Below the pieces are notes generated by a model. That model ran no database searches. It saw only the letters and a program-made list of their open reading frames with translations, and was not told the DNA's origin. The translations under genes were made by a program, and so were the position numbers. Below, piece by piece: positions 43,630 through 52,654 of a stretch of DNA of 64,000 bases (its first letter is position 1; each line of letters begins with the position of its first letter). The stretch is from Mesobacillus sp. S13 (GTDB lineage: Bacteria; Bacillota; Bacilli; Bacillales; Cytobacillaceae). Location: positions 4,545,001 to 4,609,000 of the forward strand of contig NZ_CP084622.1 in NCBI RefSeq assembly GCF_020422885.1, written 5' to 3'.

Positions 43630-43866
43630 TTATTGAAAAATCATCGGAAGCTGCTGTGACCATTGGAGGTAATCAAGGAAGAAATTACTTACGGTGGATC
43701 CCAGTGCGATGGATGCAAGAATGTATAAAACACGGGCTTGAAGAACATGGTTTGCCCTGAGCAATTTATCGAATTGGAGTGCTTGAAGAGCCCACCATGA
43801 AATGGCGATAAAAATAAGATGTGTCAGAATGCTGGTCAGCGCAAAGCCGCCAAAACCTGTAATCAT
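43630..43866 (-). CDS. ywzB: DUF1146 membrane protein YwzB
   Basis: The 78-residue protein has two TM helices (about 10-30 and 45-62) and fits the DUF1146 family. B. subtilis ywzB lies in the same place between the ATP synthase region and ywmB-murA. AGGGGGG lies upstream of the ATG. Function unknown. Confidence 0.85.
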   Translation of the reverse strand: MITGFGGFALTSILTHLIFIAISWWALQALQFDKLLRANHVLQARVLYILASIALGSTVSNFFLDYLQWSQQLPMIFQ

Positions 43867-43980
43867 AAAGTGTCCCCCCTAACCATGTCTATTTTAACAT
43901 AAACTAGATGATTACCTGTTATTTTAGACGTTTCAGAAACCGGAAAGTTTCATGATTAATTTTCGCATCTTAATTTATCC

Positions 43981-44051
43981 TGTGACGGAACTAACTCTTC
44001 TCTTAATTTATCACCCTTGTGACCGAAACTAACTCTTCCCTTAGTTTTCGG
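43981..44051. repeat. 37-bp direct repeat with hairpin
   Basis: Two copies of TGTGACSGAAACTAACTCTTC start at 43981 and 44018. The second also folds as CCGAAACT / AGTTTTCGG, like a terminator. Confidence 0.6.
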
Positions 44052-44082
44052 CTTTCTTTCATCATATCTAAATCAATGCATA

Positions 44083-44114
44083 AAAAAACTGGCCTGCAAT
44101 CAATGCAGACCAGC
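44083..44114 (-). terminator. nuo operon terminator
   Basis: CTGGTCTGCA / TGCAGGCCAG followed by seven T residues on the minus strand, about 80 bp after nuoN. Confidence 0.85.
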
Positions 44115-44193
44115 TGAATTTACCCCTTTGTTTCCATGATAGATTTTCCCCAAAACCCAAACATGATTGGTGCTTTTTGTTACCGAAAGGCGC

Positions 44194-45714
44194 TTATCTC
44201 ATAAAATCAACGAATTGGTTGAAGTTACTTTGCATGAAGTCGATTGCCAGGTTTGGCATGACTCCGAACAGGATTGTTCCGACTACTGTGATCAGGATGA
44301 CGGAGATAGTTCCTGCTGGCAGCTGGATTTTTTCGTCACTTGCTGCCGGACGGAAGAACATTTGCGTCATGACTCCGAAGTAGTAGAAATAAGATACGAC
44401 TGTTGTCGCAATCATGATCGATACGAGTACATAGTGGGCCTGGTCGACCATCAATGCGCCCATGAAGATGTTCAGCTTACCGATGAAGCCTGCAGTACCC
44501 GGGATTCCTGCGAGTGACAGGATGAAGATTCCCATTCCAACAGCCAATAAAGGTGAGCGGCGGTAAAGGCCGGCAAAGTGGCTGATATCTTCTGAGCCAG
44601 TTTTCATTGTTATCACCTGGATCACGGCGAATGCCCCAAGATTCATCAATACGTATGCGAGCATGTAGAACCAGATTGCATCGAAGGTCACGAATGACAT
44701 GGCAGTCAATGCGACAAGGATGTAACCGGCATGCGCGATACTTGAGTAGGCGAACATGCGCTTGATGTTGCGCTGTCTTAAAGCGATGACGTTACCAATG
44801 ATCATTGTTGCTCCCGCCAGGAATGCGATGTAATCCTGGACTGCGAACAGTAATGGAATTGGCTGTCCATCTTCCTGTGCGACAGGAATGTATCCAAAAA
44901 TCGATAAGAGGATGCGAAGGATAATCACGAATCCAGCTGTTTTTGAGACGACGCTCAAGAACGCTGTCACTGGAGTCGGTGCTCCTTCGTATACATCCGG
45001 TGCCCACATATGGAATGGCGCAGATGCCAGTTTGAAGGACAAGCCAACGAAAATCATGAAGAATGCCAGTCCAAGAATGTAGATATGCTGAGGGTCACTC
45101 AGTCCGCCAAAGACTTGAGCGATTCCTTTTAGATTAGTTGTTCCGGCGATTCCGTATACATAGCTCATACCGAACAATGTGATTGCGGTAGAAATTCCGC
45201 CATTTAGGACGTATTTCATCGCTGACTCATTCGATTTCAGATTGCGTTTGCGCATCCCTGCAAGAACATAGGACGGAATGGACAACAATTCAAGGCCAAC
45301 GAATAAAGTAATCAAGTCGCCGCTTGATGCCATGAACATCGTACCAAGCAATGCCGTCAGGAACAGGTAGAAAAATTCTCCCTTATATTCCTCAAGTCCG
45401 TCATTCGTCCTGTAGTCGATCGCCAATAGCAAGACCAGTGCAGATCCAAGTAAGAGGATCAACTTGAATGCGATCGCGAAAGAATCCAATCTGAATGTAT
45501 CATATAAAATCGATGTTGTTTCCGTACCGATAAGTGAAACCAGTGAAACCAGCGCCAGTACTACACCTGCAAAAGCAGCCCAGCCAAGGACTTTACGGTC
45601 AACATGCTTTGGCATGAATAAATCAGCGACTGATAAAATGGCAATGACACCAAGGATGATGAATTCCGGAGTCATCGTCCCCCAATCAAATGATAGAAGT
45701 GTATCTAGATCCAT
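44194..45714 (-). CDS. nuoN: NADH-quinone oxidoreductase subunit N
   Basis: A 506-residue antiporter-like membrane subunit of complex I with about 14 TM helices. The conserved half-channel motifs with Lys and Glu are seen around LFVGLELLSIPSYVLAG and KLASAPFHMWAPDVYEGAP. It is the last gene of the nuo operon and begins 6 bp after nuoM. It is one of three proton-pumping subunits; the terminator downstream closes the operon. Confidence 0.95.
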   Translation of the reverse strand: MDLDTLLSFDWGTMTPEFIILGVIAILSVADLFMPKHVDRKVLGWAAFAGVVLALVSLVSLIGTETTSILYDTFRLDSFAIAFKLILLLGSALVLLLAIDYRTNDGLEEYKGEFFYLFLTALLGTMFMASSGDLITLFVGLELLSIPSYVLAGMRKRNLKSNESAMKYVLNGGISTAITLFGMSYVYGIAGTTNLKGIAQVFGGLSDPQHIYILGLAFFMIFVGLSFKLASAPFHMWAPDVYEGAPTPVTAFLSVVSKTAGFVIILRILLSIFGYIPVAQEDGQPIPLLFAVQDYIAFLAGATMIIGNVIALRQRNIKRMFAYSSIAHAGYILVALTAMSFVTFDAIWFYMLAYVLMNLGAFAVIQVITMKTGSEDISHFAGLYRRSPLLAVGMGIFILSLAGIPGTAGFIGKLNIFMGALMVDQAHYVLVSIMIATTVVSYFYYFGVMTQMFFRPAASDEKIQLPAGTISVILITVVGTILFGVMPNLAIDFMQSNFNQFVDFMR

Positions 45715-45720
45715 CCTTCA

Positions 45721-47241
45721 TCACCCCCCTATTCCCATCAAGATAGTCTCTAAAGTTGCCTGAAGCGGTTCACTAAGAACAGCTGGATATACACCGATCA
45801 GAACGATCAAGCCGATGAGCACCAATACTGGAGCCCATTCAAATGAACGGATGTCGGAAACTCCAACAAACTCGCGCTCTGCATTGCCATATGTGATGGC
45901 GAGCACTGCGCGCAGCAGGTAAACAGCTGTCATGATGATGCCGATTGTACCTACCGCTGCCAGGATTGGCATTTCCTCGAATAGTCCAAGGAAGGCCATG
46001 AACTCGCTGACGAATCCGGACATGCCAGGCAGTCCAAGTGATGCCATCGCACCTGCAAGCAGGAAGCCTGATGCAAGCGGCATTCCTTTTGCCATGCCGC
46101 CAAGGTTCGCAAGCGTTGTCGTATGCGTGCGCTCATAAAGAACTCCAACAAGGAAGAACAATAGAGCTGAAATCAAGCCGTGTGAGACGACCTGGAAAAT
46201 AGCCCCTTGAATTCCTGCTTCATTTAATGCTCCAAGTCCGATTAAAACGATCCCCATATGGGAAATAGAAGAGTAAGCTAGGACCATTTTGAAATCTGTC
46301 TGGATAAAAGCAAGGAATGCACCGTAAAGCAGGTTAATGACACCCAGTACTGCGAGCAATACGGCTAATTCCGCGAATTGTTCAGGGAAAATCCCCATCC
46401 CGAAGCGAATCAGACCAAACGCACCGATTTTCAGCAAGATCCCTGAGTGGATCATGACGATGGATGGCGGCGCTTCAACGTGGACGCGCAGCATCCAGCT
46501 ATGCAACGGGAAGATTGGCAGCTTTACACCGAAAGCCACTAGCAATGCGATCAATAATCCCATTTTCAATGACTCAGATACTGGCGCGAACAATGGCGCG
46601 TTTTCTGCGTTCATCATGACTGACAGCATTTCGATATTGGATGTGCCAGTTCTTGAGAACAACACCATGATGACGATCAGCAGGATGGCTGACCCAAGGC
46701 CGTTATAAATCAAAAAGCTGTAGGCAGCCTTTTCTTTGTCGTAATAACCCCATTTTCCAATCAGGAAGAACATTGGAATCAATGTAATTTCGAAGAAAAG
46801 GAAGAACAGGATCAGGTTTTGTGATGTGAAGACTCCAAGCATCCCGATTTCGAGAAGCAAGAACAGCATGTAGTAGCCTTTCCATTCTTTTTTGATATGG
46901 AAGGAAGCAACTGCCGCAAGCGTCGCGATCACAGCTGTGAGAACCACCATGATCAAACCGAAACCATCGATTCCGAGCTCGTAGTTTACCGAGAACAAGC
47001 CCTGCTGCTCAGCACCCTGACCGCCGAATTGGATCCAGCGGAATTTTTCCGAAAAATTGGCCAGGTCATGGCCGCCGCGGTACGAAAAGTATGCGATCAG
47101 CGCAAGGATCAACGACGGCAGTGTTGCCAATACGCCAAGCATTTTGATGCCTGATTCATTCGCCTTTGGCATGAAGGCCAAAAGCAGGATTCCTAGTAAA
47201 GGGGAGAATACCAGCAAGGTAAGAAAATAGTTGAAATCCAT
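45721..47241 (-). CDS. nuoM: NADH-quinone oxidoreductase subunit M
   Basis: A 506-residue proton-pumping membrane subunit with about 14 TM helices. The Glu of LFFLFFEITLIPMFFLIGKWG and the Lys of GVKLPIFPLHSWMLRVHVEAPPS are typical of NuoM/Mrp antiporter folds. Its ATG overlaps the nuoL stop by one base (TAATG), so translation is coupled. Confidence 0.95.
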   Translation of the reverse strand: MDFNYFLTLLVFSPLLGILLLAFMPKANESGIKMLGVLATLPSLILALIAYFSYRGGHDLANFSEKFRWIQFGGQGAEQQGLFSVNYELGIDGFGLIMVVLTAVIATLAAVASFHIKKEWKGYYMLFLLLEIGMLGVFTSQNLILFFLFFEITLIPMFFLIGKWGYYDKEKAAYSFLIYNGLGSAILLIVIMVLFSRTGTSNIEMLSVMMNAENAPLFAPVSESLKMGLLIALLVAFGVKLPIFPLHSWMLRVHVEAPPSIVMIHSGILLKIGAFGLIRFGMGIFPEQFAELAVLLAVLGVINLLYGAFLAFIQTDFKMVLAYSSISHMGIVLIGLGALNEAGIQGAIFQVVSHGLISALLFFLVGVLYERTHTTTLANLGGMAKGMPLASGFLLAGAMASLGLPGMSGFVSEFMAFLGLFEEMPILAAVGTIGIIMTAVYLLRAVLAITYGNAEREFVGVSDIRSFEWAPVLVLIGLIVLIGVYPAVLSEPLQATLETILMGIGG

Positions 47242-49103
47242 TATAAATACCCCCCTGTTAACGCATAGATGACAATCAGGACTGCAAGGCCGACAAAGGC
47301 GATCGTGCCATATGTCTGTACCTGGCCGTTCTGGATTTTCGCACCTGTTTTACCAAGTCCCTGGACAGCTGCTGTTGTCAGCTTGACAAGTCCCTCAACA
47401 AGGAAGACCTCGATGAAGCGCAGGAACAAGCTGATTCCTTTTACTGCAAAAACGATGCTTTGATTGTAAATTTCATCGATATAGTACTTGTTTTTCACGA
47501 TGCCATAAGCGATTGGCGCCCTGCTGGACAGCCAGTCGCGGGAAACTGACTTCTTGCTGTACATCATCCATGCAAGCAGGATGCCGAGCAAGGAAACAGC
47601 TGTCGCGACAATCATGATCCAGCCTGGACCTTCGATATGGCCGTGGCCAAGAGCTTCGTTTCCTTCAACAAGCCAGTCGCCAAGGAAAGTGCCGAACCAA
47701 GGTGTGTTCACATAACCAGCAACAACAGCCAGTACAGCAAGCACTACCATAGGCAGAGTCATAACGGATGGCGATTCATGGACATTCTTCATTTCGCTTC
47801 GTGCTTCACCGGAGAATACCATGAAGAACAGGCGGAACATGTAGAATGCTGTGAAGAACGCCGCGATCACTGCCAGCCAGAACAGGCCGTAATTTTCATG
47901 TGCCCATGCAGCGATCAAAATTTCATCTTTACTGAAAAAGCCTGAGAACAATGGGACACCGCTGATTGCCAGTGTTCCGATCAGGAACAAAGGTCCAGTA
48001 AAGGTAAGCTTTTTCCAAAGCCCGCCCATTTTTTCAATATCCTGAGTTTGTACAGCATGGATGACGCTGCCTGCTGCAAGGAAAAGCAATGCTTTAAAGA
48101 AAGCGTGAGTCATTAAGTGGAACACTCCGGCAACATAACCGGCTGAACCTAATGCAAGCATCATATAGCCAAGCTGGCTGACAGTCGAGAATGCAAGTAC
48201 ACGCTTGATGTCAGTCTGGACAAGGCCGATTGTTGCCGCAAAAATCGCTGTGAAGGCACCGATGATCGCAACAGTGAGCATAGCTGTCTCACTCGCATTG
48301 AATAGCGGGAACAGCGATGCAACCAAGTATACACCGGCCGCAACCATTGTCGCTGCGTGGATTAACGCAGAAACTGGCGTCGGGCCTTCCATTGCGTCTG
48401 GAAGCCATGTGTGAAGCGGAAACTGTCCTGATTTACCAACTGCACCGATAAAAATCAGGATTGCAGTAAGAGTAATCATCGTTCCGGAAATAGCACCTTC
48501 TTCTACCGCTGCAAAAATTTCATCATATTCGAAGCTGCCAGTCTGCCAGAATAAGAGAATCATCCCGATCAGCAACCCGACATCCCCGATACGGGTCATG
48601 ATGAAGGCTTTCTTTGCAGCCGCTTTGGCGCTTTCTTTGTAAAAATAGAATCCAATCAACAGGAATGAACCTACACCGACCAATTCCCAGAAAATATAGG
48701 TCTGCAAAAGATTCGGCGAGATTACAAGACCAAGCATTGCAAAAGTAAATAGTCCTAGATAAGCATAGAAAACCGGGAAGCGCTCATCACCATGCATATA
48801 GCCTTTTGAATAGGTATGCACAAGGAAGCTGACAAGAGACACGATCACCAGCATCAATGCGTTTAATTGATTTACTTCAAAGCCCGCAGTAAGTTCCAGA
48901 TTCCCGATTGTCAGCCACACGGATTCAGCTTTGAATGTAGACTCCGAAAAGCGCTCGATCAGCACAAGGATGGAGTATACAAGAGAGGCAAGCGTCGCAA
49001 GAATACCAACGAATGCGCTCGCTTCTTTAAGCTTTTTACCGAACAGCAGCAGGAATAGAAAGGATACAAGCGGGAACAGCGGAATGAGCCAAGCATTCTC
49101 CAT
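47241..49103 (-). CDS. nuoL: NADH-quinone oxidoreductase subunit L
   Basis: The largest antiporter-like subunit, about 620 residues, with the core fold and a long C-terminal lateral helix. Motifs: WELVGVGSFLLIGFYF with the channel Glu, and GKSGQFPLHTWLPDAMEGPTPVSALIHAATMVAAG. I chose the ATG at 49103 (MENAWLIPLFPL); the frame is open to 49145 but that extension is not conserved. Confidence 0.95.
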   Translation of the reverse strand: MENAWLIPLFPLVSFLFLLLFGKKLKEASAFVGILATLASLVYSILVLIERFSESTFKAESVWLTIGNLELTAGFEVNQLNALMLVIVSLVSFLVHTYSKGYMHGDERFPVFYAYLGLFTFAMLGLVISPNLLQTYIFWELVGVGSFLLIGFYFYKESAKAAAKKAFIMTRIGDVGLLIGMILLFWQTGSFEYDEIFAAVEEGAISGTMITLTAILIFIGAVGKSGQFPLHTWLPDAMEGPTPVSALIHAATMVAAGVYLVASLFPLFNASETAMLTVAIIGAFTAIFAATIGLVQTDIKRVLAFSTVSQLGYMMLALGSAGYVAGVFHLMTHAFFKALLFLAAGSVIHAVQTQDIEKMGGLWKKLTFTGPLFLIGTLAISGVPLFSGFFSKDEILIAAWAHENYGLFWLAVIAAFFTAFYMFRLFFMVFSGEARSEMKNVHESPSVMTLPMVVLAVLAVVAGYVNTPWFGTFLGDWLVEGNEALGHGHIEGPGWIMIVATAVSLLGILLAWMMYSKKSVSRDWLSSRAPIAYGIVKNKYYIDEIYNQSIVFAVKGISLFLRFIEVFLVEGLVKLTTAAVQGLGKTGAKIQNGQVQTYGTIAFVGLAVLIVIYALTGGYL

Positions 49104-49248
49104 TAATATCACAATCCCCTTTTTTGAACGCGCGCTATCTATCATATATACGCCCGTCAGATTGAGGCCCGTCTTTCACGGGGCAGTCCAGCTACAAGAA
49201 ATCTTCTGGTTTTTAACGGCAAATGCCGCTTATGAAAAATCCATCAAT

Positions 49249-49563
49249 CTAATTTTTCAACTGATTCATTTCATCGATATTGACCGTCCTGCGGTTACGG
49301 TAAAGCGAAATCAGGATCGCCAGTCCTACCGCTACTTCAGCTGCTGCCACCGCAATGGAGAACAGCGCGAAAACCTGGCCAGTAATCGAAGGATTGACTC
49401 CGTATTTACTGAAGGTTACCAGATTGATATTGACCGCATTCAGCATCAATTCGATAGATATCAACACAATGACTGTGTTCTTCTTTGTCAGCGCACCGTA
49501 AAGTCCGATGCAGAAAAGAATAAGTGCAAGTGCCAGATAGGCTGAAACCGGAACAGAACTCAT
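49249..49563 (-). CDS. nuoK: NADH-quinone oxidoreductase subunit K
   Basis: A 104-residue subunit with three TM helices; membrane Glu in [17 protein letters not shown] and [11 protein letters not shown] match the family. Start overlaps nuoJ by 4 bp. A gap of about 145 bp follows to nuoL, larger than others in the operon, without any gene. Confidence 0.95.
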   Translation of the reverse strand: MSSVPVSAYLALALILFCIGLYGALTKKNTVIVLISIELMLNAVNINLVTFSKYGVNPSITGQVFALFSIAVAAAEVAVGLAILISLYRNRRTVNIDEMNQLKN

Positions 49564-50084
49564 TCCTGATCACCCTCCTTTTCGTCATCCTTGCGCGCAA
49601 GTACGATTGCGCCGACGAGCGCAGCAAGCAGGATTACGGATGTCAGCTCAAACGGGATGATATATTGCGAGAACAATGATACCCCGATTTGTTCTGTGTT
49701 ATTTTCATGCAGCGTATTTGGTACTGCTTCGAAATTCAAATCGTAAATCCCAAAATACACCGCTGCTCCAAAGCCAATTACGCCTAGCAGCAGTGCAAGC
49801 TTGCGCAGCATTCCGCCCTTTGGTTCTGCTTCATCACCGTGGTGGCGGGTAAGCATGATCCCGAACAGCATCATGATCGTGATGGCGCCGGAATAGATCA
49901 TGACTTGGATGACCGCCAAGAATTCAGCGGACAAGAGCACATAAATACCTGCAATACTGACGAATGTAAAGACGAGCGCTACGACCATGTGGATGACCTT
50001 GGTGAGGTTCAATAAAAGCACGCCGCCGATTACCGCCACTAAAGCAAGTGACATAAACGCAAAGAATTCGCCTGTTAACGTCAT
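49560..50084 (-). CDS. nuoJ: NADH-quinone oxidoreductase subunit J
   Basis: A 174-residue subunit with five TM helices, including the flexible TM3 region ([21 protein letters not shown]) that links quinone reduction to proton pumping. It overlaps nuoI and nuoK by 4 bp each. The C-terminus is very acidic and charged ([11 protein letters not shown]). Confidence 0.95.
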   Translation of the reverse strand: MTLTGEFFAFMSLALVAVIGGVLLLNLTKVIHMVVALVFTFVSIAGIYVLLSAEFLAVIQVMIYSGAITIMMLFGIMLTRHHGDEAEPKGGMLRKLALLLGVIGFGAAVYFGIYDLNFEAVPNTLHENNTEQIGVSLFSQYIIPFELTSVILLAALVGAIVLARKDDEKEGDQE

Positions 50085-50509
50085 GCTTTATTCACCTTCC
50101 GTATATTCTCATCATTTTCGTCAAGCCATTCCAGGTTCTTGAATAAATCATCCCGGCTGTATTCAGCAAGCTCAAAGTTGTTCGTCATGATGATCGCTTC
50201 AGTCGGGCAAACTTCTGTGCACAGGTCACAGAGGATGCAAAGTTCGAAGTTGATATCATACGTATCAATGATTTTGCCTTTTTTCGTTGGATCAGGATGC
50301 TTTTTACCAGTCAAGTTAATGCAATCTGTCGGACAAATATTGGCACACTGGTTGCAGACGATGCATTTTTCAGGATAAAACTTCTGGATCCCGCGGAACC
50401 TGTCAGGAAGCGGAATCGGTTCGTTTGGATAATCGTAAGTCAGCTTTTCGCGAGTCAATTGTTTAAGGGTATAAGCTAATCCTTTAGTCCATCCTAGCAC
50501 GTAATTCAC
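50081..50509 (-). CDS. nuoI: NADH-quinone oxidoreductase subunit I
   Basis: A 142-residue peripheral subunit carrying two 4Fe-4S clusters (N6a, N6b), shown by CIVCNQCANICPTDC and CILCDLCTEVCPTEA. It passes electrons toward NuoB. With no NuoEFG encoded here, it is the likely entry point for electrons, perhaps from ferredoxin or another donor. The N-terminal amphipathic helix contacts NuoH. Confidence 0.95.
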   Translation of the reverse strand: MNYVLGWTKGLAYTLKQLTREKLTYDYPNEPIPLPDRFRGIQKFYPEKCIVCNQCANICPTDCINLTGKKHPDPTKKGKIIDTYDINFELCILCDLCTEVCPTEAIIMTNNFELAEYSRDDLFKNLEWLDENDENIRKVNKA

Positions 50510-50543
50510 CCCTTTAATGCAGGAAGCAATGCTGCTTCCGTTC

Positions 50544-51551
50544 CTATTTTAGAAAAAATTCTTTAATCAAAGCAGTAAGGAAGATGTTTGCCAGCGCTAC
50601 CGGCAGAAGCACTTTCCATGCGAACTCCATCAATTGGTCGGCGCGGATACGCGGGAACGTAGCACGGAACCAGATGAGGATATAGACCACCAAGCTGAAC
50701 TTGAGCGAGAACCATACAGCTCCTGGAATGAAGCCAAGGAACGGCAGCGGAAGCCAGCCTCCAAGGAATAATACAGTGATCAACGCAGACATTGCGAACA
50801 TATACACATATTCAGCAAGCATGAACATTGCCCAGCGGAAGCCAGAGTACTCTGTGTGGAAACCGGCAACAAGCTCGTTTTCCGCTTCTGCAAGGTCAAA
50901 TGGAACCCTGTTCAGTTCAGCAGTAGCAGCGATGAAGAACACGATGAACGCGATCGGTTGCCATAAAATGAACCAGCCACTATCACCTTGAGCTGCAACA
51001 ATATCATTAAGATTCAGGCTGCCTGTCAGCAGGACGATTCCAAGTACGCTCATGACAAGCGGGATTTCATAGGAAATCATCTGGGCCGCGGCACGCATAC
51101 CGCCAAGCAATGAGTACTTGTTATTGGATGCCCAGCCTGCCATCAGCATGCCGACAATTGTCAGCCCTGAAATAGCGATATAATACAGAAATCCTACATT
51201 CAAGTCAGCAAACTGCAGTTTGTCAGTCAAAGGAATCGTCGCCATGACCATGAAGGACGGCGCGAACGCGATGACCGGCGCGATAATGAACAGCGGCTTA
51301 TCCGCTGCTTTTGGTATTAAGTCTTCTTTTACTAGCAGCTTTAGAACGTCGGCAACGGATTGCAACAGCCCCCATTTACCGCCGACATGGGATGGACCAT
51401 AACGGCCCTGCATGAAACCAAGCACTTTCCTCTCTGCCAGAATCGCCATCGTTACGAATCCAAGGATTACTAATAGCAGGACGACAGCCAGGACGAAAAA
51501 GATGCTGAAATTCATAAGGCCTGGGCTAGATTCGAGAAAGTTCTGAACCAT
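50544..51551 (-). CDS. nuoH: NADH-quinone oxidoreductase subunit H
   Basis: A 335-residue subunit with eight TM helices forming the quinone chamber together with NuoB and NuoD. Motifs ERKVLGFMQGRYGPSHVG and AELNRVPFDLAEAENELVAGFHTEYSG are intact. The ATG overlaps the nuoD stop by one base. Confidence 0.95.
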   Translation of the reverse strand: MVQNFLESSPGLMNFSIFFVLAVVLLLVILGFVTMAILAERKVLGFMQGRYGPSHVGGKWGLLQSVADVLKLLVKEDLIPKAADKPLFIIAPVIAFAPSFMVMATIPLTDKLQFADLNVGFLYYIAISGLTIVGMLMAGWASNNKYSLLGGMRAAAQMISYEIPLVMSVLGIVLLTGSLNLNDIVAAQGDSGWFILWQPIAFIVFFIAATAELNRVPFDLAEAENELVAGFHTEYSGFRWAMFMLAEYVYMFAMSALITVLFLGGWLPLPFLGFIPGAVWFSLKFSLVVYILIWFRATFPRIRADQLMEFAWKVLLPVALANIFLTALIKEFFLK

Positions 51552-52651
51552 TAACCGTCTACCTCCCCAAGAACGATATCAACCGCTCCTAAAATTGCAA
51601 TTAGATTTGAGATGCTTTCACCTTCGAGCAGTTTAGGGAGGATTTGCAGGTTATAGAAGCTCGGTCGTCTGAACTTGAGACGGTACGGCTCTTTTTTGCC
51701 ATCGCTGGAAATATAGCAGCCGATTTCGCCTCGTGAGCCTTCGATCCGGACAAACGCTTCCCCTTTTGGAGCCTTGATGATTTTTGGAACCTTGGCTATG
51801 ATTTCTCCGTCTTTCGGGAATTGCTGCACAGCCTGTTCGATGATTTTCAGTGATTCTTCGATCTCGCCCATCCTTACATGGTAACGGGCAAGCGCGTCGC
51901 CTTCATCGCGAGTGACAACGTCAAAATCGAAGCGGTCATAAATTGAGTACGGCTCATCCTTGCGCAGATCCCATTTCACGCCTGTTGAGCGCAGATTCGG
52001 TCCGCTCAATGAGTAATTGATCGCATCTTCCTTTGTATATGTACCGATGTTTTTTGTACGGTTGAGGAAGATCTCGTTTCCTGATACCAGCTGGTGATAA
52101 CCTTTCAATTGTCCTCTTAGGTAAGGGACAAATTCAGCGACCTTTTCAATCCAGCCTTCCGGAGCGTCCCATTTGACTCCGCCCACACGCATGTAGTTGA
52201 ACGTCAGACGAGCACCAGACAATTCATTCAATAGGTTGAGGATCATCTCACGGTCACGGAATGCGTAAAGCAATGGGCTTGTCGCACCGAAGTCGAGGAT
52301 GAATGTTCCCCACCACAGCAAGTGGCTGGCAACCCTGTTCAATTCCATCGCCAATATCCTAAGATACTCGGCGCGTTCAGGAACCTGTACGCCCATCATC
52401 GTTTCGACTGCATGGACGATTACATAGTTATTCGTCATTGCCGATACATAGTCCATTCGGTCTGTATACGGAATGATCTGCGTGTATTGCAGGTCTTCAG
52501 CTAGTTTTTCAGTCCCGCGGTGCAAATAACCGATGACCGGCTTCGCTTCAACGATAATCTCACCATCAATTTTCAGAACGAGGCGGAATACACCGTGTGT
52601 ACTAGGGTGCTGCGGGCCCACGTTCAAGAGCATTTCTTCTGTGCGTATCAC
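51551..52651 (-). CDS. nuoD: NADH-quinone oxidoreductase subunit D
   Basis: A 366-residue 49-kDa subunit with NVGPQHPSTHGVFRL at the N-terminus, forming the quinone site with NuoB. The start is a GTG with GGAGGT overlapping the nuoC stop. NuoC and NuoD are separate genes, not fused as in E. coli. Confidence 0.95.
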   Translation of the reverse strand: MIRTEEMLLNVGPQHPSTHGVFRLVLKIDGEIIVEAKPVIGYLHRGTEKLAEDLQYTQIIPYTDRMDYVSAMTNNYVIVHAVETMMGVQVPERAEYLRILAMELNRVASHLLWWGTFILDFGATSPLLYAFRDREMILNLLNELSGARLTFNYMRVGGVKWDAPEGWIEKVAEFVPYLRGQLKGYHQLVSGNEIFLNRTKNIGTYTKEDAINYSLSGPNLRSTGVKWDLRKDEPYSIYDRFDFDVVTRDEGDALARYHVRMGEIEESLKIIEQAVQQFPKDGEIIAKVPKIIKAPKGEAFVRIEGSRGEIGCYISSDGKKEPYRLKFRRPSFYNLQILPKLLEGESISNLIAILGAVDIVLGEVDG

Positions 52652-52654
52652 GGG

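Larger units (their letters stand above)
43867..44193. other. Intergenic region
   Basis: Contains a 37-bp direct duplication (43981-44051) and the nuoN terminator. No gene seen. Confidence 0.6.
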
